A DNA stretch of 55,492 bases from Psychromonas arctica DSM 14288 (GTDB lineage Bacteria > Pseudomonadota > Gammaproteobacteria > Enterobacterales > Psychromonadaceae): the NCBI RefSeq assembly GCF_000482725.1, contig NZ_KI519479.1:198434-253925 (forward strand), given 5' to 3'. Of this stretch, positions 1-9,169 are shown piece after piece (the first letter of the stretch is position 1; each line of letters begins with the position of its first letter). Under the pieces are notes generated by a model, which saw only the letters and a program-made list of their open reading frames with translations, made no database searches and was not told the origin of the DNA. The position numbers were made by a program, and so were the translations under genes.

Positions 1-2
1 AT

Positions 3-79
<77 letters not shown>

Positions 80-97
80 TCCGTTTAAGTGCGGCGA

Positions 98-125
98 ATG
101 ATATAGAGATCACATTATATTGCAA
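98..125 (-). promoter_or_regulatory. Likely promoter of tRNA-fMet
   Basis: On the minus strand TTGCAA (120-125) and TATCAT (98-103) are 16 nt apart and sit 18 nt upstream of the mature tRNA 5' end. This is a plausible sigma-70 promoter, called from hexamer match and position only. Confidence 0.45.
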
Positions 126-557
126 GCGTTATTTACAGTATTGTAAGAAATTAGTAGTTGTTTGCTTGAATAGTGAACAAATTGGTGTTTTAAGGTAGCA
201 GTTAGCTAGTATTCTGTTTTATAAGTAATAATTATCGTTTTTAGTGAAAATGCTTTATTAATGAGTTTGGATTCAAGTGAAAAGGGGGAATAAAAATGAT
301 GGGCCTCTTATAATGATCATTTTATTGAGACAAACGCTGAAATTGCATTTATCATACAAATGTTTTCTAGGCATTAAAAAGCGTTCATTATTTTAAAGCT
401 ATTTTTTAATGGTCATCGTTTTAATGATCATAATTTGCATTAGTCATTTTTTAACGATGATCCTTATTATTTTGTTAAAAGCGTGAGCTATTGAATTATT
501 AATGTTGAATCTACAATGCTAAATAATACTCGTCCCGTATGAAATTAAGAGGTATAT
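126..557. other. Intergenic, no gene seen
   Basis: AT-rich sequence between the tRNA promoter and the next gene. It has several loose repeats of a TGATCATTTT-like string around 310-460 but no convincing ORF, tRNA or terminator. Confidence 0.5.
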
Positions 558-911
558 ATGAAAAATAAGGATACAACACAGAGTGATTCAATCCTTGAGG
601 ATTTAACTGGTTTTCGTCCAAAAGAGTTTGTGATCATAATTGCTGTTGCGTATATGTCAGTATTGACTATTCCGATGGTTGTTGCGTCTTTGGGATTGCC
701 TGCATTGCCGGTTGTGATTGGGATCATGCTGATCCAATATTGTCTTTTATACTTTGTTGGTAAAACGCATGGCGGTAGTATTTTAAAAACCATGAGGAGT
801 AATGGTTTTATCGGGTGGCTTATGTGGTTGGCATTATTATGTATGTTAATGTTACCTATTATTCATTTGTTGAATCTAGCAGGTTTGTTTTCAGGCAGTT
901 CTGCATTGTAA
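558..911 (+). CDS. Small three-helix membrane protein, unknown function
   Basis: A 117-residue protein that I do not recognise. A charged N-terminus (residues 1-22) is followed by hydrophobic segments at about 24-45, 50-68 and 87-112, so it is probably an inner-membrane protein. The start ATG at 558 follows an AGAGGT ribosome binding site at 548-553. A long AT-rich leader precedes it, and it seems to be monocistronic. No catalytic motif is visible. It is likely real because of the ribosome binding site and the coherent membrane topology. Confidence 0.6.
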   Translation: MKNKDTTQSDSILEDLTGFRPKEFVIIIAVAYMSVLTIPMVVASLGLPALPVVIGIMLIQYCLLYFVGKTHGGSILKTMRSNGFIGWLMWLALLCMLMLPIIHLLNLAGLFSGSSAL

Positions 912-1395
912 TTAAAGTGGGTGGGTAGTTTGCTAGTATTGTTACCCATCACACTCATTAAGCATTCCATGTAACATGTTAAAATGGCTTACTTCTTCCT
1001 CGTAAGTTTTGTGTCTGTTTTATTAATGACGACTCTGCGTATTTTTTAACAATACCCTTGATTTTTAGTGGCAGAGCCCATAATTACTTTAAGAGGCTTA
1101 ATCGTTAAAAGCGGACTAATCATTAACCTCTTTAACGACATCAATTTACAATTCATAGTAAACCTTTTTCCTTCGTACCACGTATATAGTGTATTGATTA
1201 AAACCTTGTTGACGGTAAAAAATATAGTGTATTCATCTTTTTTTATTATTTTACGAATTTATTTGTAGGTCGTGTTGTCATATCGCAATCAATTATTAGC
1301 CTAGCCATTAGCGATACTAATGGTGTTATTTATTTTATTACTACTACAGTGAAACGGTTAACGAATTGGAAGTTAACTATTTTACGGAGATTTTT
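912..1395. other. Intergenic, no convincing gene
   Basis: About 480 nt. A GTG-initiated 66-codon frame at 1068-1268 exists but has no ribosome binding site and a low-complexity product, so I do not call it. A weak inverted repeat (GGGTGGGTA around 919 and TTACCCATCAC around 940) just after the upstream gene might act as its terminator but lacks a T run. Confidence 0.4.
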
Positions 1396-2292
1396 ATGAA
1401 AAAATATATTATCGGTATGCTTTGTAGCGTGCTATTTTTATCTGCCTGTTCAGAGAAGATTTCGCCTACTCAGCAATTGATGGCTAACCCTACTGAAATT
1501 AAAATTACTTCTTTAGAGGATCTAGAAAAGGTATTCAATGATTTACATTATACGCCTGGTTATTGGGATAAAGGCTCAAAGGAGGTGCCGCGTTTAACCT
1601 TTGAGGGGATTAGTCCTGAGTGGCAGGAAGTTTCTCAAAATATGCCTGTGAACGACAAAAAGAGTATCTTTTTGCGTTTGATTTTACCCTTAATACTGGT
1701 CTCAAATGAAAATATTTTACATGAGCGTAAGGTGGTAAAAAATGCCAAACTAACGTCTCCTGATTTAATCAACATTGCTATCAAATATCGTGTTATCGAT
1801 AAAGAGACAACCGCTTTAACCAATAAGCTTAAACAGCAGTTATTGAAGCGCGTTAATATTATTCCGCCTTCGTTAGCATTGGCACAAGCAGCAGAGGAAA
1901 GTGCTTGGGGAACGTCTCGTTTTGCACTTGAAGGAAATGCACTGTTTGGGCAGTGGGATTTTAGTGGCAATGGGATTAAACCAAAGCAGCAACGTACTGA
2001 GTTAGGTGATTATGGCATTGCGCGATTCGATACTCCGTTAGCGTCGGTAGAAGGTTATATGTTGAATATTAACTCTACTTCAGCATATCAATCATTACGT
2101 GACCTGCGAGCAAAACAAGTTGCGGCGAATAAGACCTTTTCAGGTACTTTATTAGCGGGTACGTTGATTAAATATTCTGAACGTGGACAGGCATATATTG
2201 ATGGGTTACGTGAACTGATTAGCTATAATAAATTAGGTGTCACTGACGACACTTTTTTGTCTGATAACAATTTAATACATCTTGTTTATTAA
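1396..2292 (+). CDS. Bax-like lipoprotein with glucosaminidase-family domain
   Basis: A 298-residue protein starting at ATG 1396, preceded by an ACGGAGA ribosome binding site; an in-frame upstream start at 1366 lacks one. The N-terminus is a lipoprotein signal (MKKYIIGMLCSVLFLSAC) with a lipobox Cys. The middle and C-terminal parts match the Bax family of Gammaproteobacteria: an FLRLILPLILVSNENI stretch, then PPSLALAQAAEESAWGTSRF, whose Glu in the AAEESAWG motif is the expected catalytic acid of the glucosaminidase (peptidoglycan hydrolase) fold. It is probably anchored to a membrane facing the periplasm. The exact substrate is not known from sequence. It is monocistronic, followed by a long stem-loop. 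Confidence 0.8.
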   Translation: MKKYIIGMLCSVLFLSACSEKISPTQQLMANPTEIKITSLEDLEKVFNDLHYTPGYWDKGSKEVPRLTFEGISPEWQEVSQNMPVNDKKSIFLRLILPLILVSNENILHERKVVKNAKLTSPDLINIAIKYRVIDKETTALTNKLKQQLLKRVNIIPPSLALAQAAEESAWGTSRFALEGNALFGQWDFSGNGIKPKQQRTELGDYGIARFDTPLASVEGYMLNINSTSAYQSLRDLRAKQVAANKTFSGTLLAGTLIKYSERGQAYIDGLRELISYNKLGVTDDTFLSDNNLIHLVY

Positions 2293-2326
2293 TATTCATT
2301 TAAATTTTTAGATCTTCCTTGTTTAC

Positions 2327-2364
2327 GCTAGTGTATTAATTTCAATCACTTTTAATGCACTAGC
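2327..2364. terminator. 13-bp stem-loop after the Bax-like gene
   Basis: GCTAGTGTATTAA (2327-2339) pairs with TTAATGCACTAGC (2352-2364), 13 pairs including one T-G, with a 12-nt loop. No T run follows, so it may be a transcript-end protector or a weak terminator rather than a classical intrinsic terminator. Confidence 0.4.
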
Positions 2365-2551
2365 TAGCTGTTAAATTTATTCAATCCCTTCCATATGTCG
2401 GCAATTATGTAAAATTTAATGATAAGCATTTGCACTCTGTCACGCTTTTAATGCATAACTGCGTGCAAATGTTATTTCTGAATTATGCTTCTTCTATAAC
2501 TATTAAGTGATAACGCGATACAGCCGAGTTCACGACAGCAAGGATGATAAT

Positions 2552-3787
2552 ATGCGCACTCAGATGCAAGGTTTATGTTTCTTTAAAAAAACACTCTTAG
2601 CGAGTGCGATTTCACTCACTGCATTACAAGTAAATGCTGCAGGGTTTCAGCTTAATGTTCAATCTGCGACAGGCTTAGGGCGCGCTTTTGCTGGTGATGC
2701 TGTGATTGCCGATAATGCCTCTGCAATGGCGCGTAATACGGCAACGATGGCTCTATTTGATAAAACATCAATCTCGACGGGATTAAATTTTTTAAAGACT
2801 GATATTAATATCAAAAATGCAAACTACACAGGCCCAACTGCACCTACTGGCGCGAGTTCAAATTATGATGATGCTGGAGGTATCTCTATTGCACCAAATA
2901 TTCATGTGATATTCCCACTTAACGAAAAGGTGGCAGTGGGTTTCGATATTTATTCAAATTTTGGTACGGCCACTGATTTTAATGACTCTTTTGTTGGGTC
3001 CGAATATGGTGGTTTAACCGATGTTAAAAGCTTGAACTTAGGCTTAGCCGTTTCTTATCGACTCAATAAACAATGGAGCGTCGGCGGTGGGTTAGACATC
3101 ATCTATGGGACTGGAGAACTGAAACGCGAATTGAACGTCGGCAGTAAAGTAACAGTGTTAGATGCAGATGCAGCAGGATTTGGCTTAGGTTTTAACTTAG
3201 GCACCGTTTTTGAGTTGAATGAAAATAACCGATTTGGTTTGTCGTATCATTATAGCCCTGAATTAAAAGCAAAAGGGGATATTACTTATCGTGGCGTGAC
3301 AGCTAAGGATGATACCCTGTATATGGGATTACCTGATATGGCGGAGTTTTCTGGATACCACCGTATTAAAAACACACCCTATGCGGTGCATTACAGTGTG
3401 CAGTGGATTGGCTGGTCATCGTTTGATACCTTAGATACAAAAGCGTTCGGCACGATTAATGATTATCAATGGAAAGATACAATGCATTTTTCATTGGGCG
3501 GAACCTATTACTTAAGCGACACATGGACATTACGTGCAGGTTATATGTATGACCAAAGTGCGCAAGATAAAGTGACTTCTATTTCGGTACCAGACTCAGA
3601 TCGCCAATGGTTCTCTGCTGGGTTCACTTATCACTTGTCAGAAGATGCTAATATTGATGTTGGTGCAACTTACTTATTAGGTAAAGATGTGGATGTTGAT
3701 GAACAAAAGACAGGAATTTCTAAAATCACCGGAACAACGCATGCTAATGCTATATTAGCGGCTGTCCAATACAGTCATCAATTTTAA
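2552..3787 (+). CDS. fadL: FadL-type outer-membrane long-chain fatty acid transporter
   Basis: A 411-residue outer-membrane beta-barrel for uptake of long-chain fatty acids or other hydrophobic compounds. I choose ATG 2552 (AAGGA ribosome binding site at 2540-2544) over an in-frame start at 2507. A signal peptide ends at VNAA, and the mature N-terminus AGFQLNVQSATGLGRAFAGD followed by IADNAS and an RN-A motif is the FadL hatch signature. Repeated amphipathic strands follow, and the last residue is Phe (HQF), as expected for BAM-dependent barrels. Marine gammaproteobacteria often carry several FadL paralogues, so the substrate is uncertain. Confidence 0.88.
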   Translation: MRTQMQGLCFFKKTLLASAISLTALQVNAAGFQLNVQSATGLGRAFAGDAVIADNASAMARNTATMALFDKTSISTGLNFLKTDINIKNANYTGPTAPTGASSNYDDAGGISIAPNIHVIFPLNEKVAVGFDIYSNFGTATDFNDSFVGSEYGGLTDVKSLNLGLAVSYRLNKQWSVGGGLDIIYGTGELKRELNVGSKVTVLDADAAGFGLGFNLGTVFELNENNRFGLSYHYSPELKAKGDITYRGVTAKDDTLYMGLPDMAEFSGYHRIKNTPYAVHYSVQWIGWSSFDTLDTKAFGTINDYQWKDTMHFSLGGTYYLSDTWTLRAGYMYDQSAQDKVTSISVPDSDRQWFSAGFTYHLSEDANIDVGATYLLGKDVDVDEQKTGISKITGTTHANAILAAVQYSHQF

Positions 3788-3871
3788 TTACTATTAGTTT
3801 ATAAAGTCGAAAAGTAATTTATAAAACCAAAACATATTATAAAACCGAAAAGGTAACTTGTAGTAAAAACC

Positions 3872-3898
3872 AAAAAAGCGCCTAAAGGCGCTTTTTTT
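3872..3898. terminator. Intrinsic terminator between fadL and rnfH
   Basis: AAAAAAGCGCC-TAAA-GGCGCTTTTTTT is a perfect stem with A and T tracts on both sides, so it may serve fadL and the convergent ratA-rnfH transcript. Confidence 0.85.
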
Positions 3899-4047
3899 GG
3901 TTATTATTAAGGAGTTTTATCTAGCATCTATGTATAGAGTTATTACACTTCCATTTTTAGAGCACATCGTCATCTGCATAACAACTCGATTATTCTCACT
4001 CGTTGAAAAAGAGTTTCTAGGTTGCATTCAATGCTAATCGTTAACTG

Positions 4048-4350
4048 TTATTCATTCTTCTTCGCTTGCTTGGCTTTTTCTGCTCTTAGTTTACGCATTT
4101 CTTTGGGGTCGGCTGTCAGTGGGCGATAAATTTCAATTCTATCACCTTGCTTAACCGTATTGTCGAGTTTATCTGGCTTACTAAAAATACCTACAACCGC
4201 TTCACTAGGCACAATTTCAGGAAAGTGTTTTACAATACCTGATAACTTTATACAGTTTTCAATCGTTGTCCCTTCGGGTACTTTTAATGACAACAAAACT
4301 TGCTTGTGGGGAATGCCATAAACCACTTCGATATCTATTAACCCACTCAT
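4048..4350 (-). CDS. rnfH: RnfH-family ubiquitin-fold protein (RatB)
   Basis: A 100-residue protein of the RnfH/YfjF family, a beta-grasp fold related to MoaD and ThiS. Diagnostic stretches are IDIEVVYGIPHKQ at the N-terminus, GIFSKPD in the middle, and DRIEIYRPLTADPKEMRKLR near the C-terminus. The tail is Lys-rich. It lies 24 nt after ratA in the same direction, the usual gammaproteobacterial ratA-rnfH pair. Its biochemical role is poorly defined in the family. The bamE gene that follows in E. coli is absent here; the next gene is a convergent fadL. Confidence 0.88.
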   Translation of the reverse strand: MSGLIDIEVVYGIPHKQVLLSLKVPEGTTIENCIKLSGIVKHFPEIVPSEAVVGIFSKPDKLDNTVKQGDRIEIYRPLTADPKEMRKLRAEKAKQAKKNE

Positions 4351-4374
4351 TTACATGCTCCCTCGAGATAAATA

Positions 4375-4812
4375 TTAACGTGCACCGTAAACGGTCTTTG
4401 CTCTGTTTGAAAAAGATTTAACCATAGAGCCGATTAATTCATGAAAAACACGTCCAAAGGCTAATTTAACAATGGAATTACTAAATTCAAACTCTAAATC
4501 TAAACTCACTTTACAGGCTTGCTCATCTAAAGCTGTGAAAGTCCAACCACCACTTAAATGTTTAAAGGGGCCTTCTAGCAATTTCATCGAAATAGATTGG
4601 CCTTCAACCAATGTGTTTTCTGTAACAAAGGTTTGACTAATACCCGCTTTAGAAACTTTAATGGACGCTTTCATTAAATTCACTTGATCTAACAAAACCG
4701 TTGTTTCACTACAACCTGGTAAAAACTCAGGATAAGCATTCACATCATTCACTAGTTGATACATTTCTTGTGCGCTATACATCAACAATGCGCTGCGTGA
4801 TACTTTAGCCAT
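4375..4812 (-). CDS. ratA: RatA, START/SRPBCC-fold coenzyme Q-binding family protein
   Basis: A 145-residue protein of the RatA/Coq10 family. The N-terminus MAKVSRSALLMYSAQEMYQLVNDV and the motif YPEFLPGCSET are typical, as is GGWTFTALDEQACKVSLDLEFEF and the C-terminal VKSFSNRAK helix. E. coli RatA was described as inhibiting association of 50S with 30S subunits; homologues are linked to quinone handling, so function is not settled. It is transcribed divergently from smpB, the conserved gene order, and probably forms an operon with rnfH. Confidence 0.9.
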   Translation of the reverse strand: MAKVSRSALLMYSAQEMYQLVNDVNAYPEFLPGCSETTVLLDQVNLMKASIKVSKAGISQTFVTENTLVEGQSISMKLLEGPFKHLSGGWTFTALDEQACKVSLDLEFEFSNSIVKLAFGRVFHELIGSMVKSFSNRAKTVYGAR

Positions 4813-5213
4813 ATCTTACCTCGTTGAAAAAGGGTATCTTACACGATGCGATGCGCGAACTGAAAAAAAATAGCAAAAAAATGCTGATAAATGAATGACT
4901 TTCCAACAAATAAAATAATCATTTAACAACAAATGCTAGTTACATTTCAGTCATTAACATGTTTTACTCCGTCACTAGCTTGTCGATTAAAATCAAGATC
5001 ATAAGGTGATGATAATAGTTGATCATTACTCAGTATTGTATTACAAAGTTGATTCTCAGCGAGCGACTCATAGAGCAAATTCTGAAGTAAACATCTTAGT
5101 GGTTAGAAAGTTATAATTTAACCCGTTATATCTCCAACTTTCTGCCTAGATCCTGTTCATTTCAATGCTTGCTGAACTTTCCACCTTGAATGATAAAGGG
5201 TATAATGCAGGTT
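4813..5213. other. Divergent promoter region ratA/smpB
   Basis: About 400 nt of AT-rich sequence between two divergent genes. It must hold promoters for both, but I cannot name hexamers with confidence. No small gene is apparent. Confidence 0.5.
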
Positions 5214-5699
5214 ATGGCTAAAAAAAACTCAAAACCAAAAAATAACGACAATACGATTGCACGTAACAAACGTGCTTCTCATGAATACCACTTAGAGGAA
5301 CGCTTTGAAGCGGGAATTGAGTTACAAGGTTGGGAAGTGAAATCTTTACGCGCAGGTAAAGCAAATATTGCAGATAGTTATATCTTCTTAAAAAATGGAG
5401 AGGCTTTCTTACTTAATGCAACATTTCCACCATTGCTCGCCGCATCATCGCACGTAGTTTGTGATCCTTTACGTTATCGTAAATTATTACTAAAACGCCG
5501 TGAGCTTGATAACTTAGTCGGTAAAGTAGAACGTCAGGGGTACTCCATTATTCCTATTTCACTCTATTGGAAACATGCGTGGGTAAAAATCTCGTTTGCT
5601 TTAGCAAAAGGTAAACAAGATCACGACAAACGTAGTGATGTTAAAGATCGTGAGTGGCAAGTTCAAAAAGAACGTATGATGAAGCATAGCGTTCGATAA
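5214..5699 (+). CDS. smpB: SsrA-binding protein SmpB
   Basis: A 161-residue RNA-binding OB-fold protein that brings tmRNA to stalled ribosomes. I start it at ATG 5214 ([11 protein letters not shown]); an upstream in-frame ATG at 5190 would add eight residues. Signature stretches are [46 protein letters not shown]-like SSHVVCDP, and the C-terminal [20 protein letters not shown] tail that enters the empty mRNA channel. It lies 95 nt upstream of ssrA in the same orientation. Confidence 0.97.
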   Translation: MAKKNSKPKNNDNTIARNKRASHEYHLEERFEAGIELQGWEVKSLRAGKANIADSYIFLKNGEAFLLNATFPPLLAASSHVVCDPLRYRKLLLKRRELDNLVGKVERQGYSIIPISLYWKHAWVKISFALAKGKQDHDKRSDVKDREWQVQKERMMKHSVR

Positions 5700-5794
5700 T
5701 TAAGCAGTTAGCAAACAACATGCAAGATAATGCTATCTTGCATCACTTAGCTTTGTTAAACTTAACTTGTTGGTGATTTATCACTAACCACTGT

Positions 5795-6148
5795 GGGGAT
5801 GATTTAGGACTCGACGAGATTCTTGAAACCCAAGGTGCATGCCGAGGTGGCGGTTGGCCTCGTAAAAAGCCGCCAACGTTATAGTTGCAAACGACTCTAA
5901 CTACTCTCTAGCAGCTTAGGCTAGCTAGCCTTCCACCCGCGCTTTTCCAATGGGTAGGGATTCGGAAGGTCATTTACATCGGATAGCGAGGGAACCTTGT
6001 TCGAGGGTGAACCGCGAAATAGTATCGGACTCGCTTTTTAATATCCTGTCAGTTGGAGATTAACGAGTTAACCAAATAACTGACTAAGCATGTAGTACCG
6101 AGGATGTAGGTTTTTCGGACGGGGGTTCGACTCCCCCCATCTCCACCA
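5795..6148 (+). ncRNA. ssrA: tmRNA (ssrA)
   Basis: A 354-nt transfer-messenger RNA. The 5' end GGGGATGATTTAGGACTCGA pairs with the 3' end CCCCATCTCCACCA to form the alanyl acceptor, and GGTTCGACTCC is the T arm. The tag reading frame runs from GCA at 5887 to TAG at 5917 and encodes ANDSNYSLAA, against ANDENYALAA in E. coli. The 3' end serves as attachment site for the accessory region that follows. Confidence 0.97.
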
Positions 6149-6153
6149 CATCA
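6121..6153 (+). other. Attachment site (left), inside the tmRNA 3' end
   Basis: The T arm and acceptor strand of tmRNA directly precede int1. A degenerate copy of this sequence (GACTTCCCCCATC followed by ACCACAT) is found at 30561-30583. The pairing of an ssrA-adjacent integrase with a distal tmRNA-tail copy marks this as attL. The exact crossover bases cannot be fixed because the distal copy is imperfect. Confidence 0.65.
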
Positions 6154-6177
6154 AGGTCTTAAAAAGACCGTTAAAGA

Positions 6178-6216
6178 CCCGCAACGCCCATAACCAAAGG
6201 CCTTGCGGGTTTTTTT
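6178..6216 (+). terminator. Intrinsic terminator after ssrA
   Basis: CCCGCAA (6178-6184) pairs with TTGCGGG (6203-6209) and is followed by seven T. A smaller GGTCT/AGACC hairpin precedes it at 6155-6169. Confidence 0.75.
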
Positions 6217-6255
6217 ATGTCTACAGGGTTCGAGAGGGACTGCTGACATCTAGTA

Positions 6256-6278
6256 TTTTAACTAGTACTATATCTAGT
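6256..6278. repeat. 23-bp exact repeat, left copy, in the int1 leader
   Basis: This 23-bp sequence, which contains the inverted pair ACTAG/CTAGT, recurs without mismatch at 30480-30502 in the same orientation. A related TACTAGAT lies at 6304-6311 directly before int1. Being near both ends of the element, it could be an arm-type site for the integrase or its directionality factor, or an operator. Confidence 0.7.
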
Positions 6279-6312
6279 ATCGTAACAATTCAACAAAAGG
6301 CGGTACTAGATA

Positions 6313-7569
6313 ATGGCTAGAACAACACCCTTAACCAATACTGAAGTTAAGCAAGCTAAACCCACGATGAAAGATGGTAAGTTGATCGCCAAGAAGCTTT
6401 CTGATGGTGATGGCCTCCAAATTAAAATATCCCCTAATGGCACAAAAAGTTGGATTTTAAATTTCAAATGCCCATATACCAAAAAAATGACTTCAATGAG
6501 TTTTGGACTATACCCTGCAATATCATTAGCAGATGCTCGAAGATTAAGAACATCTGCAAGAGATCTTTTAGCTCAAGGTTTAAATCCCAAGAATGAAAAA
6601 GATTCAAAACAACAATTAGAAGAAGAAAAAAATAGTAATACCTTCAAATTGACAGCTATTAACTGGTTTGAAGTAAAAAAGACTAAAGTAAGCCAAAACT
6701 ATGCGATAGATATTTGGCGTTCTCTAGAGCTTCACGTTTTTCCTAAGTTAGGGAATGTGCCATTAAACAAATTAATAGCACCAAAAGTTATTGATGTGAT
6801 ACGTCCTGTTAGTGCAAAAGGCAGTTTAGAAACAGTGAGGCGATTATGTCAAAGGATTAATGAGGTAATGGTTTTCGCGGTTAACACAGGTTTGCTTAAT
6901 AGTAATCCATTAGCTGGCATTAATAAGGCGTTTGAAGTACCTAAGAAAAAACATATGCCTACACTTAAACCAAATGAATTACCTGATTTAATGCTAGCCC
7001 TAAACACGGCAAGTATTAAAATAATTACTCGTTGTTTAATTGAATGGCAATTGCATACTATGTGCAGACCCAATGAGTCTGCTGGAGCAAGGTGGGAAGA
7101 AATTGACTTTGAAACCAGAATTTGGAATATTCCAGCCGAACGTATGAAAATGAACCGACCGCATAGTATTCCTTTGACTGATCAGACTATGGCACTACTT
7201 GAATTTATTAAACCTATTAGTGGAAAGCGTGAATTTTTATTTCCAGCTGATCGGAATCCTCGTAAACATGCAAATGAATCAACCGCTAATGTCGCTATAA
7301 GTAGAATGGGCTTTAAAGGGCGTTTAGTTGCACATGGACTTCGCGCATTGGCAAGTACTACACTAAATGAACAAGGTTTTGACGGTGATGTTATTGAATC
7401 ATGCCTTTCACATGTCGATGCTAATGAAGTACGAAAAGCCTATAACCGCAGTGAATATCTTGAAAGAAGACAAAAAGTGATGGCTTGGTGGAGTAATCAT
7501 ATAGAACAAGCATCAATGGGTAATATGAGTTTAACTAGAACCAAGGGGCTTAAAATCGTAAATGGTTAA
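6313..7569 (+). CDS. Tyrosine site-specific integrase (P4-like, ssrA-type), int1
   Basis: A 418-residue integrase with an N-terminal DUF4102 arm-binding domain (about 1-95; PLTNTEVKQAKP, LSDGDGLQIKISPNGTKSW), a SAM-like core-binding domain (about 110-205) and a C-terminal catalytic domain. Visible catalytic residues are R252 (MCRPNES), H341 and R344 (HGLR), H367 (LSHVD) and the nucleophile Y377 (AYNRSEY). It starts 165 nt after the tmRNA gene and reads away from it, the usual layout of islands inserted in ssrA. It would integrate and excise the element between the tmRNA tail and its distal copy. The gene looks intact. Confidence 0.92.
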   Translation: MARTTPLTNTEVKQAKPTMKDGKLIAKKLSDGDGLQIKISPNGTKSWILNFKCPYTKKMTSMSFGLYPAISLADARRLRTSARDLLAQGLNPKNEKDSKQQLEEEKNSNTFKLTAINWFEVKKTKVSQNYAIDIWRSLELHVFPKLGNVPLNKLIAPKVIDVIRPVSAKGSLETVRRLCQRINEVMVFAVNTGLLNSNPLAGINKAFEVPKKKHMPTLKPNELPDLMLALNTASIKIITRCLIEWQLHTMCRPNESAGARWEEIDFETRIWNIPAERMKMNRPHSIPLTDQTMALLEFIKPISGKREFLFPADRNPRKHANESTANVAISRMGFKGRLVAHGLRALASTTLNEQGFDGDVIESCLSHVDANEVRKAYNRSEYLERRQKVMAWWSNHIEQASMGNMSLTRTKGLKIVNG

Positions 7570-7826
7570 TTCATCTTATTTTTAATCTATTAGCAATACC
7601 ACCAATACCAATGATAATAACCTTCATTCTCCATCAACTTCGTAGCCGGTATAGGTAGTTTTTATAGCTATACCGCTTATAAACCATCTATACCAGTTAT
7701 TAACAGTCAAGTTAAATAATTACTTATATTTTTGATAAAAATTAGTAAATAATCTGTAATTCTGGCTAAATTATGATCTGTATTATTCTTTTAATAATCT
7801 TCTATATCTCTAAGAAGGAATGAGAA

Positions 7827-8597
7827 ATGACTAGATCACTTGAATTAGTTGTTAAATTAGCAACTCCAAAGTCTCCAAAGATGAATACTTTAAATAATGG
7901 GGCTTTTAGTAATGACTTTTTAGAACGAAATGAGATTTTATCTGAACTCGATCTTTCAAATACAAAATATCGTTTAGGTATGCTGGTAATAAAGGCAAAG
8001 TACTTTGATAATGTTCCTAATAATATAGTTGAGTTACTTGAGCATATTAACAAAAAATGCTTATCTCTTGGAGATGCTGCTAGTAAGGTCGCTTCAATTA
8101 TTGTAATTAATATGCTCACTAGCACCCCCATACCAAGTCAATATAAAAAAATAGAATCTTTGTACAAAAAATTTGGACCTAAAGCAGAGTTTACTTTGAA
8201 AAAACAGGTCGAGATTAAAAATAAATTAGACGAACTATATGAAGATAGTTATCAAAGAGAACAGTTGAAGAGTAATCTGAAGTATGAAAAATTAAAGCTT
8301 GATCAATTAGCCCGAGAAAAGGCTAAAAGTACGACGCTATGCCCTAAATGCCAAGGTGCAAGTTGTGACTTGTGTACTTCTGGTCACATACGAATAACAA
8401 TGGACGATGCCTTACAGCTTTTTCGTATGTTCAAAATCCCTCTATGTGTAGATTCGTTTTCAATAACATATTGGGAGCCAATTTTATCAATTTTTCGTGA
8501 GTTAAGGTGCATGGAAAAAGAGGCTGTACATCAAATGGGCTTAAAGCATAAAAAAATAAATAATACTAAAGCTAACTATTTTCTTCTAGATTCTTAA
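7827..8597 (+). CDS. Lambda Q-like antitermination protein
   Basis: A 256-residue protein whose N-terminus (SLELVVKLATPKSPKMN) closely parallels the lambda Q N-terminus, including the PKSPxM motif. A zinc-finger-like CPKCQGASCDLC (C172, C175, C180, C183) is followed by a helical region around FKIPLCVDSFSITYWEPIL that matches the Q tail after its second CxxC. Residues about 120-165 are charged and helical. Q proteins join RNA polymerase at a promoter-proximal pause and let it read through terminators. It stands alone behind an AAGGA ribosome binding site, with no phage late genes nearby. A weak ACGGG/CCCGT hairpin follows at 8609-8636. Confidence 0.7.
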   Translation: MTRSLELVVKLATPKSPKMNTLNNGAFSNDFLERNEILSELDLSNTKYRLGMLVIKAKYFDNVPNNIVELLEHINKKCLSLGDAASKVASIIVINMLTSTPIPSQYKKIESLYKKFGPKAEFTLKKQVEIKNKLDELYEDSYQREQLKSNLKYEKLKLDQLAREKAKSTTLCPKCQGASCDLCTSGHIRITMDDALQLFRMFKIPLCVDSFSITYWEPILSIFRELRCMEKEAVHQMGLKHKKINNTKANYFLLDS

Positions 8598-9169
8598 TTT
8601 TTATTTCAACGGGTTTGTACAATATTATAAGCCCGTAACATTTATTATTACTTTAGTCTCAGTAAATAGTTATTCAATTGATTTACTTTAAGACTTCTAA
8701 ATTCTCCTGATACATACTCTTTATTGATAACTATTATTTATGGAAACTGTGGTGAATTGATTTATAAAACGATAGTGCTATTCATTTTACAAACATAATG
8801 AAGGGGTTTTTATATAAAAAAATATTGCTGCATTTTGTTAATTTTTTATATGGCCTTAGAGGTTAATACAATAATATGTAATGCGAGTCTTATCATTGTT
8901 AATATGTTCTCAAATTACGGCGTTATATCTTTTTAGTTAATACTTTTTATTAATTTTTTATTTACGTAATACAAATATTTTAAATCGAGGATGTGATAAT
9001 TACCTCCCCGGTAATGTACATATCAATATCCAACTTAAGGCGTATAAAAGCCTGCAACTCATTCATTATTAATCAAATAAAGTGATTTAAAACTCAATAA
9101 AATGATTAATGTTTGTTATTATAAATCATCTATTTATTCTATTAATTATCTGCAATTAAAGAGACCTTC
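8598..9169. other. Long AT-rich leader before the hsdM operon, with a candidate operator
   Basis: About 570 nt without a gene. It includes a perfect inverted repeat ATTACC-tcccc-GGTAAT (8999-9015), 155 nt before hsdM, in otherwise very AT-rich DNA. That makes it a possible regulator-binding site. Promoter hexamers are ambiguous in this composition. Confidence 0.45.

Noticed and set aside
1068-1268. 66-codon GTG-initiated frame
   Set aside because: No ribosome binding site, low-complexity hydrophobic product, AT-rich intergenic setting.
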